From the NCBI RefSeq assembly GCF_003597395.2, contig NC_133771.1, positions 133,754,312 to 133,818,311 on the forward strand: DNA of 64,000 nucleotides, given 5' to 3'. A program made the translations under genes and the position numbers. Below are positions 35,501-47,802 of the stretch, piece by piece (the stretch's first letter is position 1; every line of letters begins with the position of its first letter). This DNA comes from Chelonoidis abingdonii. Lineage: Eukaryota; Chordata; Testudines; Testudinidae. The notes under the pieces were generated by a model that was not told the origin of the DNA, did not search any database, and saw only the letters and a list, made by a program, of their open reading frames with translations.

Positions 35501-36480
35501 AGAATGTATCTGAGAAAAAGAGGATGTAAACCCTAAAATATATTCTCGTAAGTTAAATAATAAGAACCTCTTTTTGTAGACCCAAAGAATTATATTTTAC
35601 ATTATTTGAGAATGTGCTGTAGACTAGAGTAAGGATATAGCAAGAGTGGTTCCTACTCTAGAAATGAAGCCTTAAATGTTTCAGAGCTTTGGGATCTTAA
35701 CTATTTCCAAATTCTAGAAACTATATGCCAATAAGAAAGTTCTACTGTCCAACTCTCATGCACATATTGAGAATAAAGGTGCCTCATGAACTTAACAGTT
35801 AAACGGTAACTAACCTTATCAACCAATAACTGGTTTAGATCAAAATCTGTAAGGGTCTGTCTGTCTGAATACAGTCCCCTTGAAAACCTAAAAAATCAAC
35901 GCAGAGACCCATTTATGTCAAGTATCAGAGGGCCAAATTTTCAGCTTTTTCTAAGACAGATATTTGAAGGATTGCTAAGGGAGGGGGAATTATTCCTGGA
36001 AGTATTTAAATCAAGAGACAGGATTTTTGAAACCTCGGAGATCCTGTCTATGGTAAACCAATAAGAGGAGGAGTGAATTTCTCTTCATTTAGCTTTAGGA
36101 ACATTAATAAAGTTCTGTATATTCCCACCTTGAGTCAAATTTATCTATAATTTTAGATTTTTCTATCTCCAGATTAGATTTAGCTGTGCGTGGGGTTGCA
36201 GTGGGGGAGGGAATCTAGCTTGCCAGTTAGATCAATCCTCCCATAATCCACCCAACAGAATTTTAAATTCAAATAGAGTTCTTAATACTCTCTAACTCCT
36301 CCACAGGAGATTTCAGCAAAGATAAAACCAATGGGAACTGGGAATCATGAAAAGGAGAGTTATAGTCCACTGACTCTGATGATACAGGTTAGTAGATATT
36401 GCTTCTACTATTCATAAGTTCTAAGTCTATAAGAGCCATAGTCTATAAAGATACTCAGTCGATAAAGATACTTCCAGGGG
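32590..36480 (-). mobile_element. Decayed LINE with endonuclease and reverse transcriptase
   Basis: Read on minus, the parts come in LINE order. Near 35118-35080 the text translates to an apurinic-type endonuclease start, CDLILLQDTWL, like the QETW motif of these enzymes. Near 34470-34840 are remnants of the rest of that domain. From about 33780 to 33107 the reverse transcriptase is readable: a PIFKKEDR-type stretch, SYRPINLLDVAEKI, then SGFRAGR, FIDLKMSFDSI (motif A; the second catalytic Asp precedes Ser) and YQGSLLVPLLFNLYL (motif B). The YADD region is missing. At 32890-32648 a C-terminal-like frame follows, so there is an internal deletion. Many stops and frameshifts. The clade is not CR1 as I know it; it could be R4- or Rex6-like, which I cannot settle. 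Confidence 0.75.
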
Positions 36481-38180
36481 GTTCCTTCCCCCAGACTTCA
36501 AAGTAGCAGGAAAATAGAACTAGTATGTGCCAAACTCTTGGTGGTGAGGAAGAGAGTTTGCTTCTTGAAGAAGCCAGTTAATTGTAATAGATGAGGATAC
36601 ACAGGTCAAGCTGGCGGGAAGCAAACAATCTCTAAGGCAAATGCCTACATACTTCAAGATCTCTCACAACTGGGGAAGAGTAGAATAGACCTCTCAGCCT
36701 TCAAATTAGGGCCATCCAGCTATTCCCAACAGAGTGGGAGAAAGGGCTCCTTCCCAGCTCGCTCCAGCTCAGTCACCACTCAGCCATCACCACTGTGATA
36801 TTGCTACCCCCTATGGAGGGGAAAGGGTGAGCTCCTCTCCAAATCAATCAACACCAACCGTCGATTTAAAAGTTTTATTTAAGCTTCACAGATTCCTGTC
36901 AGGGAGGAAGACTCCACACCAGTCAGGCCTGTGTCCAACATAGACGATACTACCACCTTTCACAGCTCTCAGGGAAGACAGCTCCCTGCTAAAACTCTCA
37001 TTTCCACAGTCTTCACCTCTGCATCCGATTGAGGCCCACTGCACCCACCACTTCTTTCAAATCTCCAGACTCTCCAAGGCCACAAAGCAACACTACCACA
37101 TGTAGGAAGCTGTTGCTTATTCCCTCAGTAGCACAGACTCCCAGCAGGTACTCCACTCCTCCCCAGCCCAGGAGGCTGAGCCACCTCAGAGACTGCTGTC
37201 CGTGCACCCCCACAGGCAGCTCCTCACTCCAGGTGCTGAGCTCACTGTTAGTGGATGGGTTCACTTCACTTCCAGTGACTCATCCAAGATGCCAGTCATT
37301 GTTATTTATTATTATCCATATTATCAAGGGGGAGTGTGAGGTGTTGCACGCACAGGTTGACTCTGATCTCATATGTATAGTCAACCTAATTGGAAGTAAC
37401 TGTCTGAATAAAGATTACTCGCTTGAATAAGGATGGCAAAACATGCCCTATATTTTGCTAGCTAATTAGTGATCTCTTGGCATTATTTTACATGAAAACA
37501 GATTCAGATTTCCCTGCAAAGCAAATACTTACTAGACATTTGGAAAATGATAGAACATTTGTTAAACAGCACAATTAGTATCTCTGTTCAGCAAGTGAAA
37601 AGATTTCCGATAGCAACTGGAAAATATTTAGCAACCAGATCTTTGTCAGCATGTGTCCCTAACTGCAGGTAAAGGTTAGAAGTAGAGGTGAGCAGACAGA
37701 GGTTTACAAGTGTCATGAGCGTATACCCCATTGCAAGAAGCTCCATTGCTTTCTGGAAGATCCTGTTTAAAACATCTTGGAAATTAATGCACAAAAAGCC
37801 CTGCATTTTGAGTCAGTTAAGATGGCTCTACGCCTAACACAAAACCTAAAAAGCAAGGAACGAAAAGGTTAAGGCTACCAAGCTAACATACCCTCTACTC
37901 CCCCAATCACATATACATAACAACTAAGAGAACACCACACAATTGGGAATGCATCACAACCTTAATTCTGCCCCACTGCTAGTCTTCCTTCATCCCTTCC
38001 CCAATTCCACTTACAAAAACAGAACAGACTCTTCTCCCACCACACACACACACACACTGTTCATTCTACCCAATTCTGTGAAATTACACATGCTCAGGTT
38101 TCAGGCAGAGAGTACTGGAAGGCTGGGGCAGAGTTAAAGTTGCGGTGCATTCTCTGTGGTGTGTAGTGCTTATGTTAATG
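36481..38180. other. No gene seen
   Basis: 36.7-37.3 kb is more GC-rich and has open frames on both strands (36734-36943 and 37029-37430 plus, 37013-37264 minus) without known domains; it may include the 5' region of the LINE to its left. A (CA)n run lies at about 38040-38057. Confidence 0.45.
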
Positions 38181-38186
38181 GTCTTC

Positions 38187-38290
38187 ATAAATTCATAGAT
38201 TCCAAGGACAGAAGGGACCACTGTGACCACTGAGCCTGACCCCCTGTATAACACATGCTGTAGAACTTCTCTGAAAACATTCTAAGAGCA
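38187..38290 (-). mobile_element. CR1 LINE 3' end fragment
   Basis: The plus-strand text 'aaattcatagattccaagga' followed by 'cagaagggaccactgtgacc' is the inverted CR1 3' end, truncated after about 100 bp. Confidence 0.85.
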
Positions 38291-38565
38291 TATCTGTAGA
38301 TTAAAAGATAAGTGAATGGTTATGTGCATGTCTCTTGGTGAGGGAGTAGAGGGTGTGTACTGTTACTAGGCTTTTTTCATTTCCTTGCTTTTTAGGTTTT
38401 GTGTATACAGAAACCTTGACTGACACACAGTGTTTTGTGTATTAATAGAACAGAACCTCCTTTAGTTCCCCTCCTAGCTTTACATCCAAGAATACAGAAC
38501 CTGTCATTACTTTAACCCTGTGTGGTTTATCTGTTCACCCTTTGTTTTATTATTTATATTTACCA

Positions 38566-38638
38566 AAGCCCAGATCCTTAAAGGTATTGAGGTGGCTATC
38601 TCTCACTGGGTCTAAATACCTTTGAGGATCTGGGCCCA
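38566..38638. repeat. Short hairpin repeat (MITE-like)
   Basis: GCCCAGATCCTTAAAGGTAT at the left is mirrored by ATACCTTTGAGGATCTGGGC at the right around a short loop. It is a compact foldback repeat of about 73 bp. Confidence 0.8.
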
Positions 38639-41600
38639 AGTTGCTAATGTACTTTGTTTACAAAGAAACCCTCAACCCAACAAAGTAATTTAGGACTGGT
38701 TGAGCAGTTTCCATGCTGACTGTAGGGCTCTGATTGGTTTTGTTATGTTCCCTCCACCTTTGGTCACAACTGACTTTCATTCCATTTCCCCTCCTGGATC
38801 CGTGTGATACGATGATGGATCTGGATAAGTGGTTGGAATTTAAGAGATATGTCTCCTATAAAATAAAATATGTTCTTTCAAACCAGCACATCTGCTGCCT
38901 CGAGTTCATTTTATTTCTCATTAAACATGTCAGTTTGTGAAGTGAGTTGTTTCACTTTTGAGAGGATTCTGTTGCCGGGAAGATGATGAAACATAGCAAT
39001 GACACTCAGACAAACTTCTCTGCTTTCCCCAGATGAGACTCTTCTCACAATAATGCGAGAGGCTGGGATTCCAGATCTCATTGTCTCTGAAGAAAATAAG
39101 AGCTTCCGCTTTACATGACCCGGCACAATGTGTTTCACTTCAGCAAACACTATTTTATGACAGGAGTGCAAGTATCACATCAGTGCAGAATCCCACAGCC
39201 TTAGGGCTGACAGTATATGGGACTATAAAAAAAATCTGTTTGTGAGTGAACTGCAGTTCAATGATTCAATTAACATTATGCTGAAGCTGAACGTTGGAAT
39301 TCAGTTAGGAAGTGACTGATTCTGTCTAAACCCTGGATGCCCTCTTAAGAGAAAGTAGTTCAGGTTTTTTAAAAATACCTTGACTTTCTTAAAGTTGGCA
39401 GATGCAGGGCTGCCCTCTGTTAGAACAAATGTAAAATATATGAACAAGTCCTACTGGGCAACCCAGAGACTGTTCAGAAAAAGCCAATCGTGCGCAACTG
39501 ATAACTAAAAATTAACATTTAGACTGGGCAGTTAGATGTCTAAATGGGCATGTGCACATTTGATTACTGTAATTGTTTTTTAAATCACAAGGAGTGCAAG
39601 CACATATATTTGCACATGTAAACAATTATGAAAATTTGGACCTTAATAATTCAGATTCTCAGCTAGTGTAAACTGGCATAGTTCCAATCACTTTAGTAGA
39701 ACCACTGATTTACACCGGGTAAAGATCTGGTCCACTATGCTTTTCATAAAAAACAAGAGATTGCCTTAAGAGCAAAACAGACCACAACCCTAAATATGCC
39801 ATCACAGCAGTGCCACCACGGTGTCTATTCTAAAGTTCTTATGCAGTATTTATCATACTACCCTAGCATCTTCCAAAATGTTACTAATGTATAGGAGTGG
39901 TCTACAGGGGACCTGATTCTCTGCTTCTTCCTTCCCAGGTTCAAGGAGGCTCACAGAGCGAGAGGTAGGCTAACTGTTGTTCTTCGATGGGCTTGAAGAG
40001 CAACCTAAGACTTTGAACAAGGTTGAAGAAGCCCTGATTTTTAGTGTAACCGTATTCTAAATGTTAAGATCCACAGGAGCATATGCACAGACCCAATAGT
40101 CACTACTTTCTAGGGCAGCCGTCCTCAGACTGTGGTGCCCAAAGCACTTGCCGGTGGTCTGAGGAGAACTGGCTGCTCATATGGTGCTACCTCCTCATTT
40201 CAAATTCCTTTTTCATGTATCTTAGGTCTTCATTACAAAGAAGCTGCCTCTGTTAGGGGCTGAACCTACAAAAGGGGAGGAATTGAAGAAGTATGAGGCA
40301 CCCTCAAGGACTGATGCCTCTAGTGAGAGAAGATTATGCAGGAGAGAGGAGGACCAGGGCAGAGAGAAGCATATCCAGGGGAGAGAGATGGGGAATGTAG
40401 GGAGAGAGAAAGTACAGATGGGAAAGGGAAATTGTTCTTCCACCTGACACACACATACACACACACACACACACTATCTTAAGAGAAAAAACACATATTT
40501 CATTAAAATAATTAAAAATATGAATACTTCCCCAGTATTTTTCCATGTTAGCTACTCTGGTAGGTACTACAGCCCCATGTTAGTAAACTCATGTCCTAAG
40601 CCAGTAACCTCAGGGTCTCCTATGCCTGGCCATCAGACCAATCAGCTAGAGGTGCTCAGCCAGTGACATAACAAAGGTTGGAATGCCCAGAGTGCAATGG
40701 GAGACAGGTCTCTCTCTGTACAACCATGTGGTCTATAATATGGAAAATGTTGCAAACCCCTGTTCTAGGGATTGCTGGCTCAGCGCCAAGGTCACAGACA
40801 CAGCCCCAAGATTGCGGATCTACCTTAGCAATTCTAAAGAGTGGATTTGTTCCTAGCAAAAGAGAGAGTGATGGGGGGGAGGGACAGGCGAGAGGTGCAA
40901 GCACATCAGACAAGTTAAGTCATTGGAAGTGAAGAGAACATTAACAAAACAACTGGTACAAGAACAGGAACCCCTTATGGTTGCCAGGATTTATTTTGCT
41001 ATGTACTATTCAAGGAAGATATTTCTCTGACCCATGGGAAAAGCAATGTCATTTTTGGATGGATCTGATATTCCACCTGAGTCAACCTGGTATGTACTAT
41101 AATCCCAACAACTATTTGCTACGATTTGAGAAATACCAGGTGTAAGAAATCAAGATGCTATATTTCATTTGTGCAGACTTGGAAAGGAAGTTCTAAATGT
41201 CATTCTTTCCATTCAGATTTTTGTTGAATGAAATAAGACCCTCTTTCTCTTACTGGCTCAGATAAACACACTGCTAAAATCATGTTATTACACGGAGCTG
41301 TTTCTCAACAAAAGCTACTCCACCAATGTGCTGTTCACACTGCTGCCTTAATATCTAACCCAAATGAACCACAAACATCTAATTTTAACTATTTACCATT
41401 AATAACCAATGCCTGAACATGATGCTAGTGGACACTGAAAATATCTACTATCAGGTGAAATGTCTGAACTGAGATTCTGATCATATCCTGTTGTTACATA
41501 CTCCATGGTACTGTTTCTAAGAATATATGTTAACCCTAATGTATAGCCAGTTCCAATTTGAATGCAATTTTCTACCTAAAGCTGGTCCACTCAAAAAGTT

Positions 41601-42980
41601 CCTTCCAGTTTTATATATAATATTGGTTATTGGCATTCCTGCTTATAACTGAATACCAGTTGTAATATCTGTGCAACCAGAAGAAACTTTTAAACTGTGC
41701 CAACTTAAATTCTCCCTACAAATTATTATTCAGTATTTTGTTTTTCCATAACAGAGAATATTCTGGAGACCAAGTTTCCCTGGATTACTTGGTTCCCAGG
41801 TAAACGATTCCTTTTTCTTCATTTTCTACCACTTTCCCTCCCCAGTAGCTATGCTGTGGGATATGTACTACTCCGGAGATTCTGGGCCAAAGTCTTTTCA
41901 GTAACACTGGTGTAAAGCTGGAGTTATATTAATGGAGAAGAATTTAGTACTCTTTTGCCAGTGAATAAACCTGCTACATCTGGTGTCACACAGAAGTTTA
42001 TTTTAAGGTAAGATACCCCTTGAACATCAGCATAAAATGCAGGACAGGAGGGAAAAGGAAGTAGATATTGTGCTCTGGGAAAGTATGGTGAGGATCAGGC
42101 ACTACTGGCTATATAGTTCATGCTTTTCCAATCTGTCCACTTTCTCTCCTGGCACCCTTTTCAAAAGAGTAGTTTGAAAATATTAAAAACCATGAAATGT
42201 GACCGCTTCTGCAATTCATTGCAAATTCAAAATTGGTTCTGTTTTTACAGAGGTTTGTGCTGATATGGAACCATTTAGAACCAGAAATTTAGGTTATTCT
42301 TCAGCAATGCCGTTTTCTTGTTTTGCATGTTGCTTATAGCCAAAATACAGTTTGGGAAAAAATGTAATAAAAATACAAACATTTGGTGGTGGTAGAAAAT
42401 TTCACAAACATTTTCAACACAGCCCTAAGTCTCATCTGCTCTCCAACCACGAGAATATTTCCATTAGGTCCATGCCACTATTTGCCAAAGGGTAGGGGCA
42501 TGGGGATTTTTGTGGGATGCTTCCCTATCTTCTCCTGACTGTAGTCATTAACAGCTGCACAATGAGTAACAAGTGTGTATAAACACTACCATACTTTGCA
42601 CTGCTGAAAATGACTAAATCAGGACATATCTTTTTATTGTATCTGTCTTCAGGTGTATTGGCTGCTTCTAAACCAAATGGTGGTGGGGAGATATTTTTTC
42701 CTAGCCTAGGGAGCCTTCCTATGGCACTGTTTTTAGAATATCTTTGACTACGTTTGTTTGCTTTTTAAAATTACTCATGCTGATAGATCCTGGTTGGATG
42801 CTGCAGGCCAAGTGGCACGGGTCAACTAAAAAGCAGAGCAACTGGGCCTGGGATTTCCTGAAATGATGACTCTTCATGGAGCAGATGGGAAAAGGGATCT
42901 TACCTATAGGACCTTTGGTAAATCCCCTTTTTTCTCAGTGAAAAATTCTCATTTGGCCAGTAGGAAAGGATTGCTTATAT
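38639..42980. other. No gene seen; simple repeats and old palindromic repeats
   Basis: 39650-39735 shows the old palindromic 'agtgtaaactgg...gatttacacc' repeat. 40113-40765 may be a composite old hAT-like repeat ('agggcagccgtcctcagact' to 'gcaaacccctgttctaggg'). A (CA)n tract is at 40447-40474. 42170-42425 has the AT-rich GAAAATTTTC-like family. No frame has a recognisable domain. Confidence 0.45.
40447..40474 (+). repeat. (CA)n microsatellite, one interruption
   Basis: CACACACATACACACACACA continues for a few further CA units. The TG-rich complement explains the VCVCVC runs in the two minus-strand frames across it. Confidence 0.95.
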
Positions 42981-43280
42981 CAGGGGTCAGCAACCTTTCA
43001 GAAGTGGTGTGCCGAGTCTTCATTTATTCACTCTAATTTAAGGTTTCAAGTGCCAGTAATACATTTTAATGTTTTTAGAAGGTCTCTTTCTATGTCTATA
43101 ATATATAACTACACTATTGTTGTATGTAAAGGAAATAAGGTTTTTAAAATGTTTAAGAAGCTTCATTTCAAATTAAATTAAAATGCAGAGTCCCCCAGAC
43201 CGATGGCCAGGACCCAGGCAGTGTGAGTGCCACTGAAAATCAGCTCGTGTGCTGCCTTGGGCACGCGTGCCATAGGTTGC
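42981..43280. mobile_element. Non-autonomous hAT element, second copy of the 16807 family
   Basis: It begins CAGGGGTCAGCAACC at 42981 and aligns along its length with 16807-17114, for example 'agaaggtctctttctat' and 'tttaagaagcttcattt'. The right terminus is eroded: CATAGGTTGC runs straight into CTTATAT. This resembles the left flank GCTTATAT (42973-42980), a probable target duplication with loss of the last terminal bases. Confidence 0.85.
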
Positions 43281-45068
43281 CTTATATTCTGGTTGAAAAA
43301 TGCCACAGCCATTGTGAATACGAATGATACTCTTCATTATATAATAGAGTATTCCCCAGCTTTGATGTGTAGCATTAAGACCTGCTGGCAATTATTCCTC
43401 TCATCCTGAGCCTGTGACATAGTACAGACCTTTGCCTTCATATTAGCCCAGAAAATTAGAACTGCTGTGCCAGTAACCTCAACAAAATCTGTGCCTTGGC
43501 ATCAATCCTGCCAATGACAGGTGTTGAGCGAGAGACTCCAGAAGTCTGGCCATCAAATAAGCCCAACAAGGTCGGGGTGCTGAGGTGTTAAAGTTGACAG
43601 TCCCTCAGTTTGCACTTCTGGGAGCTGTTTACATGGTGCTTTGGGTGAAGTTCCCTCAACTTTGGAACTTGCTTTCTCCTTTTGGTTCAACAGAGCCTGC
43701 ATTTGCATACAGATAATACGGTGATGGCATCCATGAAAGAATCTAAATAGACTAACAATCAGAGCGTGCTGCAAAGCAATCCAGCCTTTCCTAATGGAGT
43801 AGGTTAAGTGGGTGTGTACATCAGAGGCCAGAGTTTTATGTCATTTTTCTTATTATGTCAGTCTAGAGTAGACTAAACATTAGAGAGATAGTCACTTATA
43901 TAATTAGAAAAATAAAAAATATATAAAAATAAACATAAAAAACTTATGGGGAAAGTTATGGTTTTACTGTTTACATCTTAAAAAAATAAAATCCACATAC
44001 TTAGAAGAAAGACGCAACAACAGTCAGGTGTTCACCACAGGCAACCAAACACTTGTAAATAAGGGCACAAGCAATTTCATGAAGTGGAGAAGCTAATGTT
44101 ACTTTGGCCAGTGCTTCCTTTACTTACATGGCTACTTACAATTGCTGGGAAATAGAAGACAGCATGAAATACTTAAGCAGTGTGAAAAGGCCATAAAAAG
44201 AGTGCAAGTGTGGAAAGCAGAGTTCCTGAAAATGCTGCAAAATATTTTTAGTTTTGTTAAGAAAATTTTGGAGAGACAAAACAGGCATATTTTCCCAATA
44301 ACATGCCTGGGGAAACAATCCTCTTGCACCACACATCTTCCCCCTCAGAAGTCTATTGCTAAAAACAAAATAGAACATTCCTAAGTCTGGAGAAAAGTGT
44401 TTAACCTTTCTGAGTGTAAATCATCATCTCCCTCCACCCCATTCCCCTCCCCATCGCCTGCCTCCCACCAGAGTACTTGCCTTTGCTTTGTCCAGCTCAG
44501 GCTGCACATTAAAGCTACTGATTTTTCCTGAAGATGGAATGCATCTTCCCTTCAAACTGCCCTGCAGTCAACACCGTGGTTGGAAATAACCTGAGAACAC
44601 CAGGCTCTGAGAATCTCCATAGGGCAAAGTGATTTCCTAAATTACACATTGCAGACTAATTTTATTGCTTTAAGAATATAAACCAAAAACTCCCTTGGTT
44701 ACAATACAGGGTATACAGAACTCTTCTCTGCACAGGAGACAAATCCACAAAAATGGGGTTGAATTAAACATACCAATGGCATAAGAAGCTATATGGTAAT
44801 ATCACCCCACCACCACCAAGTAGCTGCCTCTCTCCTCACTACTCTCTGAGCAGTGCTCCATGCAACAAAGAGGATGTGGAGAATTGTGGAAGAGTCTAAG
44901 AACAGCAACGGTATGCAAAATGTTCCTCTCTGAGAGTGGTGGAACTTACCATGCAAATTGCATCCTAAGTCATTGCTGACCTCTCTGCCTTTACAAACTG
45001 TAGAATGTGGGCACATGGCCAGGGGCAATAGCCATCCTAATGGTGATGCCTATTGTCTGATCAGACTT
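43281..45068. other. No gene seen
   Basis: No repeat family or domain is recognised. The overlapping open frames around 44136-44384 on both strands have no family resemblance and no splice context. Confidence 0.5.
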
Positions 45069-45345
45069 TGGCCTATTCTACACCTAAAATTTAGGTTGAC
45101 CTAGCTATATCACTCAGGGCTGTGAAAAATTTCACGCTCTTTGCAACGTAGTTAGGTTCTCTTAACCCCTGCAGTATTTCCACCTAGATTGACGTAAGAA
45201 CTGTAGCTACCGTCTCTCCAGGGGGTGGATTTACTACAATGATGGAAAAAAACCCTTCCGTCATTGTAACCAGTATCTATGCTGTAACAGCGTAGCTGCA
45301 GCACTACAGCTGTGCTGCTGTAATGCATGTTGTGTAGACATGCCC
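45069..45345. mobile_element. PIF/Harbinger-like MITE
   Basis: The left end GGCCTATTCTACACCTAAAA and right end 'tgttgtgtagacatgccc' are imperfect inverted termini with the shared TCTACAC core. The interior has 'ggttgacctagctata' and GCAGCAC-type short inverted repeats. The target duplication is unclear. Confidence 0.65.
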
Positions 45346-45404
45346 TGAGAGCTGTGGGAAAAGACTTTATTATTCCTGCAGCTCTATATGATCCATAAAA
45401 CTGA

Positions 45405-45525
45405 GGGCTTGTCTACACAGGAAAATTTAGTTCCCCATGTGGACACACTTATTCCATAATAGCCATTTTGCTTTAAACCCACAGCCTACCTTACTCTGGG
45501 ATAACTTCCCCATGTAGAGACACCC
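45405..45525. mobile_element. 121-bp PIF/Harbinger-like MITE with TGA duplication
   Basis: It starts GGGCTTGTCTACACAGGAAA and ends TTCCCCATGTAGAGACACCC, imperfect inverted repeats. TGA flanks both sides (45402-45404, 45526-45528), a 3-bp duplication as in PIF/Harbinger. Confidence 0.75.
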
Positions 45526-46094
45526 TGAGGGTCACACACACTCCATTCCATTCTGTTACCAGTCCTGTCTCCCAGAGAGACAGCTATGGTGAAAAATGTC
45601 AGGACCTGGGAATACAGATCTGGTCTTCTCTTTCATGTTTTTTAATATGCTCTCCCCATATATCATTCTATTGTTTCTTATTTTTTATATTTTGTCATTG
45701 TAGGAAAATATTTGTCAAGCTTTACTCACTCTTTAAATGTGTGTGTTAAATATTCCAAGTGGAAACAGAGCTTTGGAAGAACAGCTCTCCCAGTTCCCCC
45801 TGTGGATTTAAATGGATGTTTTCTTCAGTTTTTCCTTATTTCACTTCCGAAAATATTCCATTTAGTATTGTAGTGCTGCCATATTCCACTCCAGAGGTGG
45901 CTGCATGGTGGTAGCATGGAGCCCACAAACCAGTTTTTGAAAAATTGGCCTTATTTTTACATGATTTTTCATGTTAATAGGAATACATTCCATAATCTGG
46001 TTACATGACTAACTACAGCAACATGAAAGTAGAAAAGTAATGGGTATAGGTTAGTTTAATTAAACCAGATCTTCATGCACTCAAATATTTCCTC

Positions 46095-46530
46095 TCTGGC
46101 TCCAGTTCAGCAAAGCACATAAGCACATGTTTAAATATAAATATGTGAGCAGGGTTGGCTTTAGGCCGATTCCCCTGATTCCCCAGAATCGGGCCCCACG
46201 CCTAAGAGGGCCCCGCATCTTAGGCACCTTTTTAATTTTTTTTTTACTCACTCTGCAGCGGTCCACTCTGGGGGTCTTCAGCAGCACTTCAGCAGTGGGG
46301 GGTCCACTCCGGGGGTCTTCAGCGGCATTTCGGTGGCAGAGGGTCATTCTGTGCCGTGGAAGACCCAGAGTGCTGTCAAAGCCCCGGACCACCGTTGAGT
46401 ATTCAAATCGGTCCCCGCAGTTCATAAAGCCAGCCCTGTATGTGAGTAAGCCCATTGGTTTCCACTGGACTACATATGTGCTTAAACTTTAGCATGTGCT
46501 TAAGAGCTTTGCTGAAGCAAGGCCTTAATT
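46095..46530. repeat. Palindromic 'GCACATAAGCAC' repeat split by a hAT element
   Basis: The left arm 'cagcaaagcacataagcaca' and right arm 'atgtgcttaagagctttgct' are inverted copies. The centre is occupied by the hAT insertion 46150-46438. It is the same old family as 18625-18740. Confidence 0.7.
46150..46438. mobile_element. 289-bp hAT-type element with perfect 8-bp target duplication
   Basis: It begins CAGGGTTGGCTTTAGG and ends CATAAAGCCAGCCCTG, inverted termini. TATGTGAG occurs at 46142-46149 and 46439-46446. A poly-T tract and a duplicated 'ccactc.gggggtcttcagc' unit (about 46262 and 46306) lie inside. The frames 46127-46492 plus and 46081-46455 minus run through this element and are not genes. 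Confidence 0.92.
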
Positions 46531-47328
46531 AGTGAGCCATGACTGTTATAGCTACTGACTGTCACTTATTAATATGTATTTTTAAGCACAATTCTCTCAA
46601 TATGCTGCTAAGATTTCCTAAGGGGTGAGACAGTGATATCTATGCCATTTCCAAACATCTCATGTCTGCCCACTAGCCAGATATGATGCTTGATTTAAAG
46701 GAATTTGTGAAGCAAGTTTTTCCCCCTTAAATTATCATGATTTGAAATTTGAAGAGATTTGACAGCTCCAGGCATTCATGCATCCAAGTTTGGATAGGCA
46801 GCTGCTTCCCAAAGGGGATATTATTTATGTCCCAACACATGCACACCTGGAGTAGAGAGCTGGGGTCACCAGCACTGAATAAAATTTTGATCTGAGAGAA
46901 GGAAGGTTTAATTCTTCAGATCTGAAAGGATGTGTAAATACAGAGAAAATTCAGAGTATATTCCCCACACAAAAAACTTTAAGGGAAAGTCAAGGTTACA
47001 GGTACATATCGGGGAGTTGAGAGGAGAGCTGGATGAATTTTTTTCTTAAAGTATTCTTTTGTTGTTCAAAAAAGCATTTTTCAGGTAACAAAATTATTAG
47101 CCAAATTAGGGTCAAATTCAGCAAAAGGTTTTGGTTGAACTTCTTTTTGAAAGAGTCAAAACTTTTCATTTCAATTATTTTGAAACATTTAAATTCAGCT
47201 GTTTTGTTTCAACACATTTCATTTAGAAAATGTTGAAATGTTTTGACTTTTCAGTTCGAAATGGTATTTCAAATTGACTTTGGGACAATTAAAAAAAAAG
47301 GTGAAAAACACCCCAAGGCATGTTTTCA
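46531..47328. other. AT-rich stretch without gene
   Basis: 47030-47290 resembles the AT-rich family seen at 8500-8900 (TTTTCATTTCAATTATTTTG and similar). Nothing else is recognised. Confidence 0.4.
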
Positions 47329-47520
47329 AATCCTTTAATCAGTCTCTTGGATCTTCTCTGACCCCTCTCCAGTATTCCAACATTCTTCTTGAATTGTGGA
47401 CATCAGAACTGTACACGTTATTTCAGCAACAGTTGCACCAGTGCCAAGTACAGAGGTAAAACAATCTATCTACTCTGACTCAACTTTCCTCTATTTACGC
47501 ATCCAAGAATTACATTTCAA
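47329..47520 (-). mobile_element. CR1 LINE fragment
   Basis: On plus, 'ttgaattgtggacatcagaa' and later 'tacgcatccaagaattacat' match the middle of the CR1 copies at 29918 and 50636. Both ends are lost. Confidence 0.75.
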
Positions 47521-47547
47521 TGAGACTACTGAGGGAGTAAAGTACTC

Positions 47548-47802
47548 AAAGACTTCATCTACACTGTGAGATAAGGATGTAATTCACAACTCCGGTACAC
47601 ATACACATGCTAACTCTCATCTGAGCCAACACACTAAAAATTGAACTGTAGCCACAAGTGTAACCTGCAAGGTGGGAGAGTCCCAGAGCTTGGGCTGCAG
47701 GTTGAGTGTGACCACTTACACTACAATTAAACAGCCCTTTGATCCCATCTCAGCTGGTGTGGGCCAGTCACAGGTGTCTAATTGCAGTGTACACATACCC
47801 TA
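47548..47802. mobile_element. Possible PIF/Harbinger-like MITE
   Basis: The left 'agacttcatctacactgtg' and right 'cagtgtacacataccct' are imperfect inverted termini with the TCTACAC-type core. No clear target duplication, so this is tentative. Confidence 0.45.

Noticed and set aside
46081..46492. 124- and 121-codon frames on opposite strands
   Set aside because: Both run through the hAT element at 46150-46438 and its palindromic host repeat.
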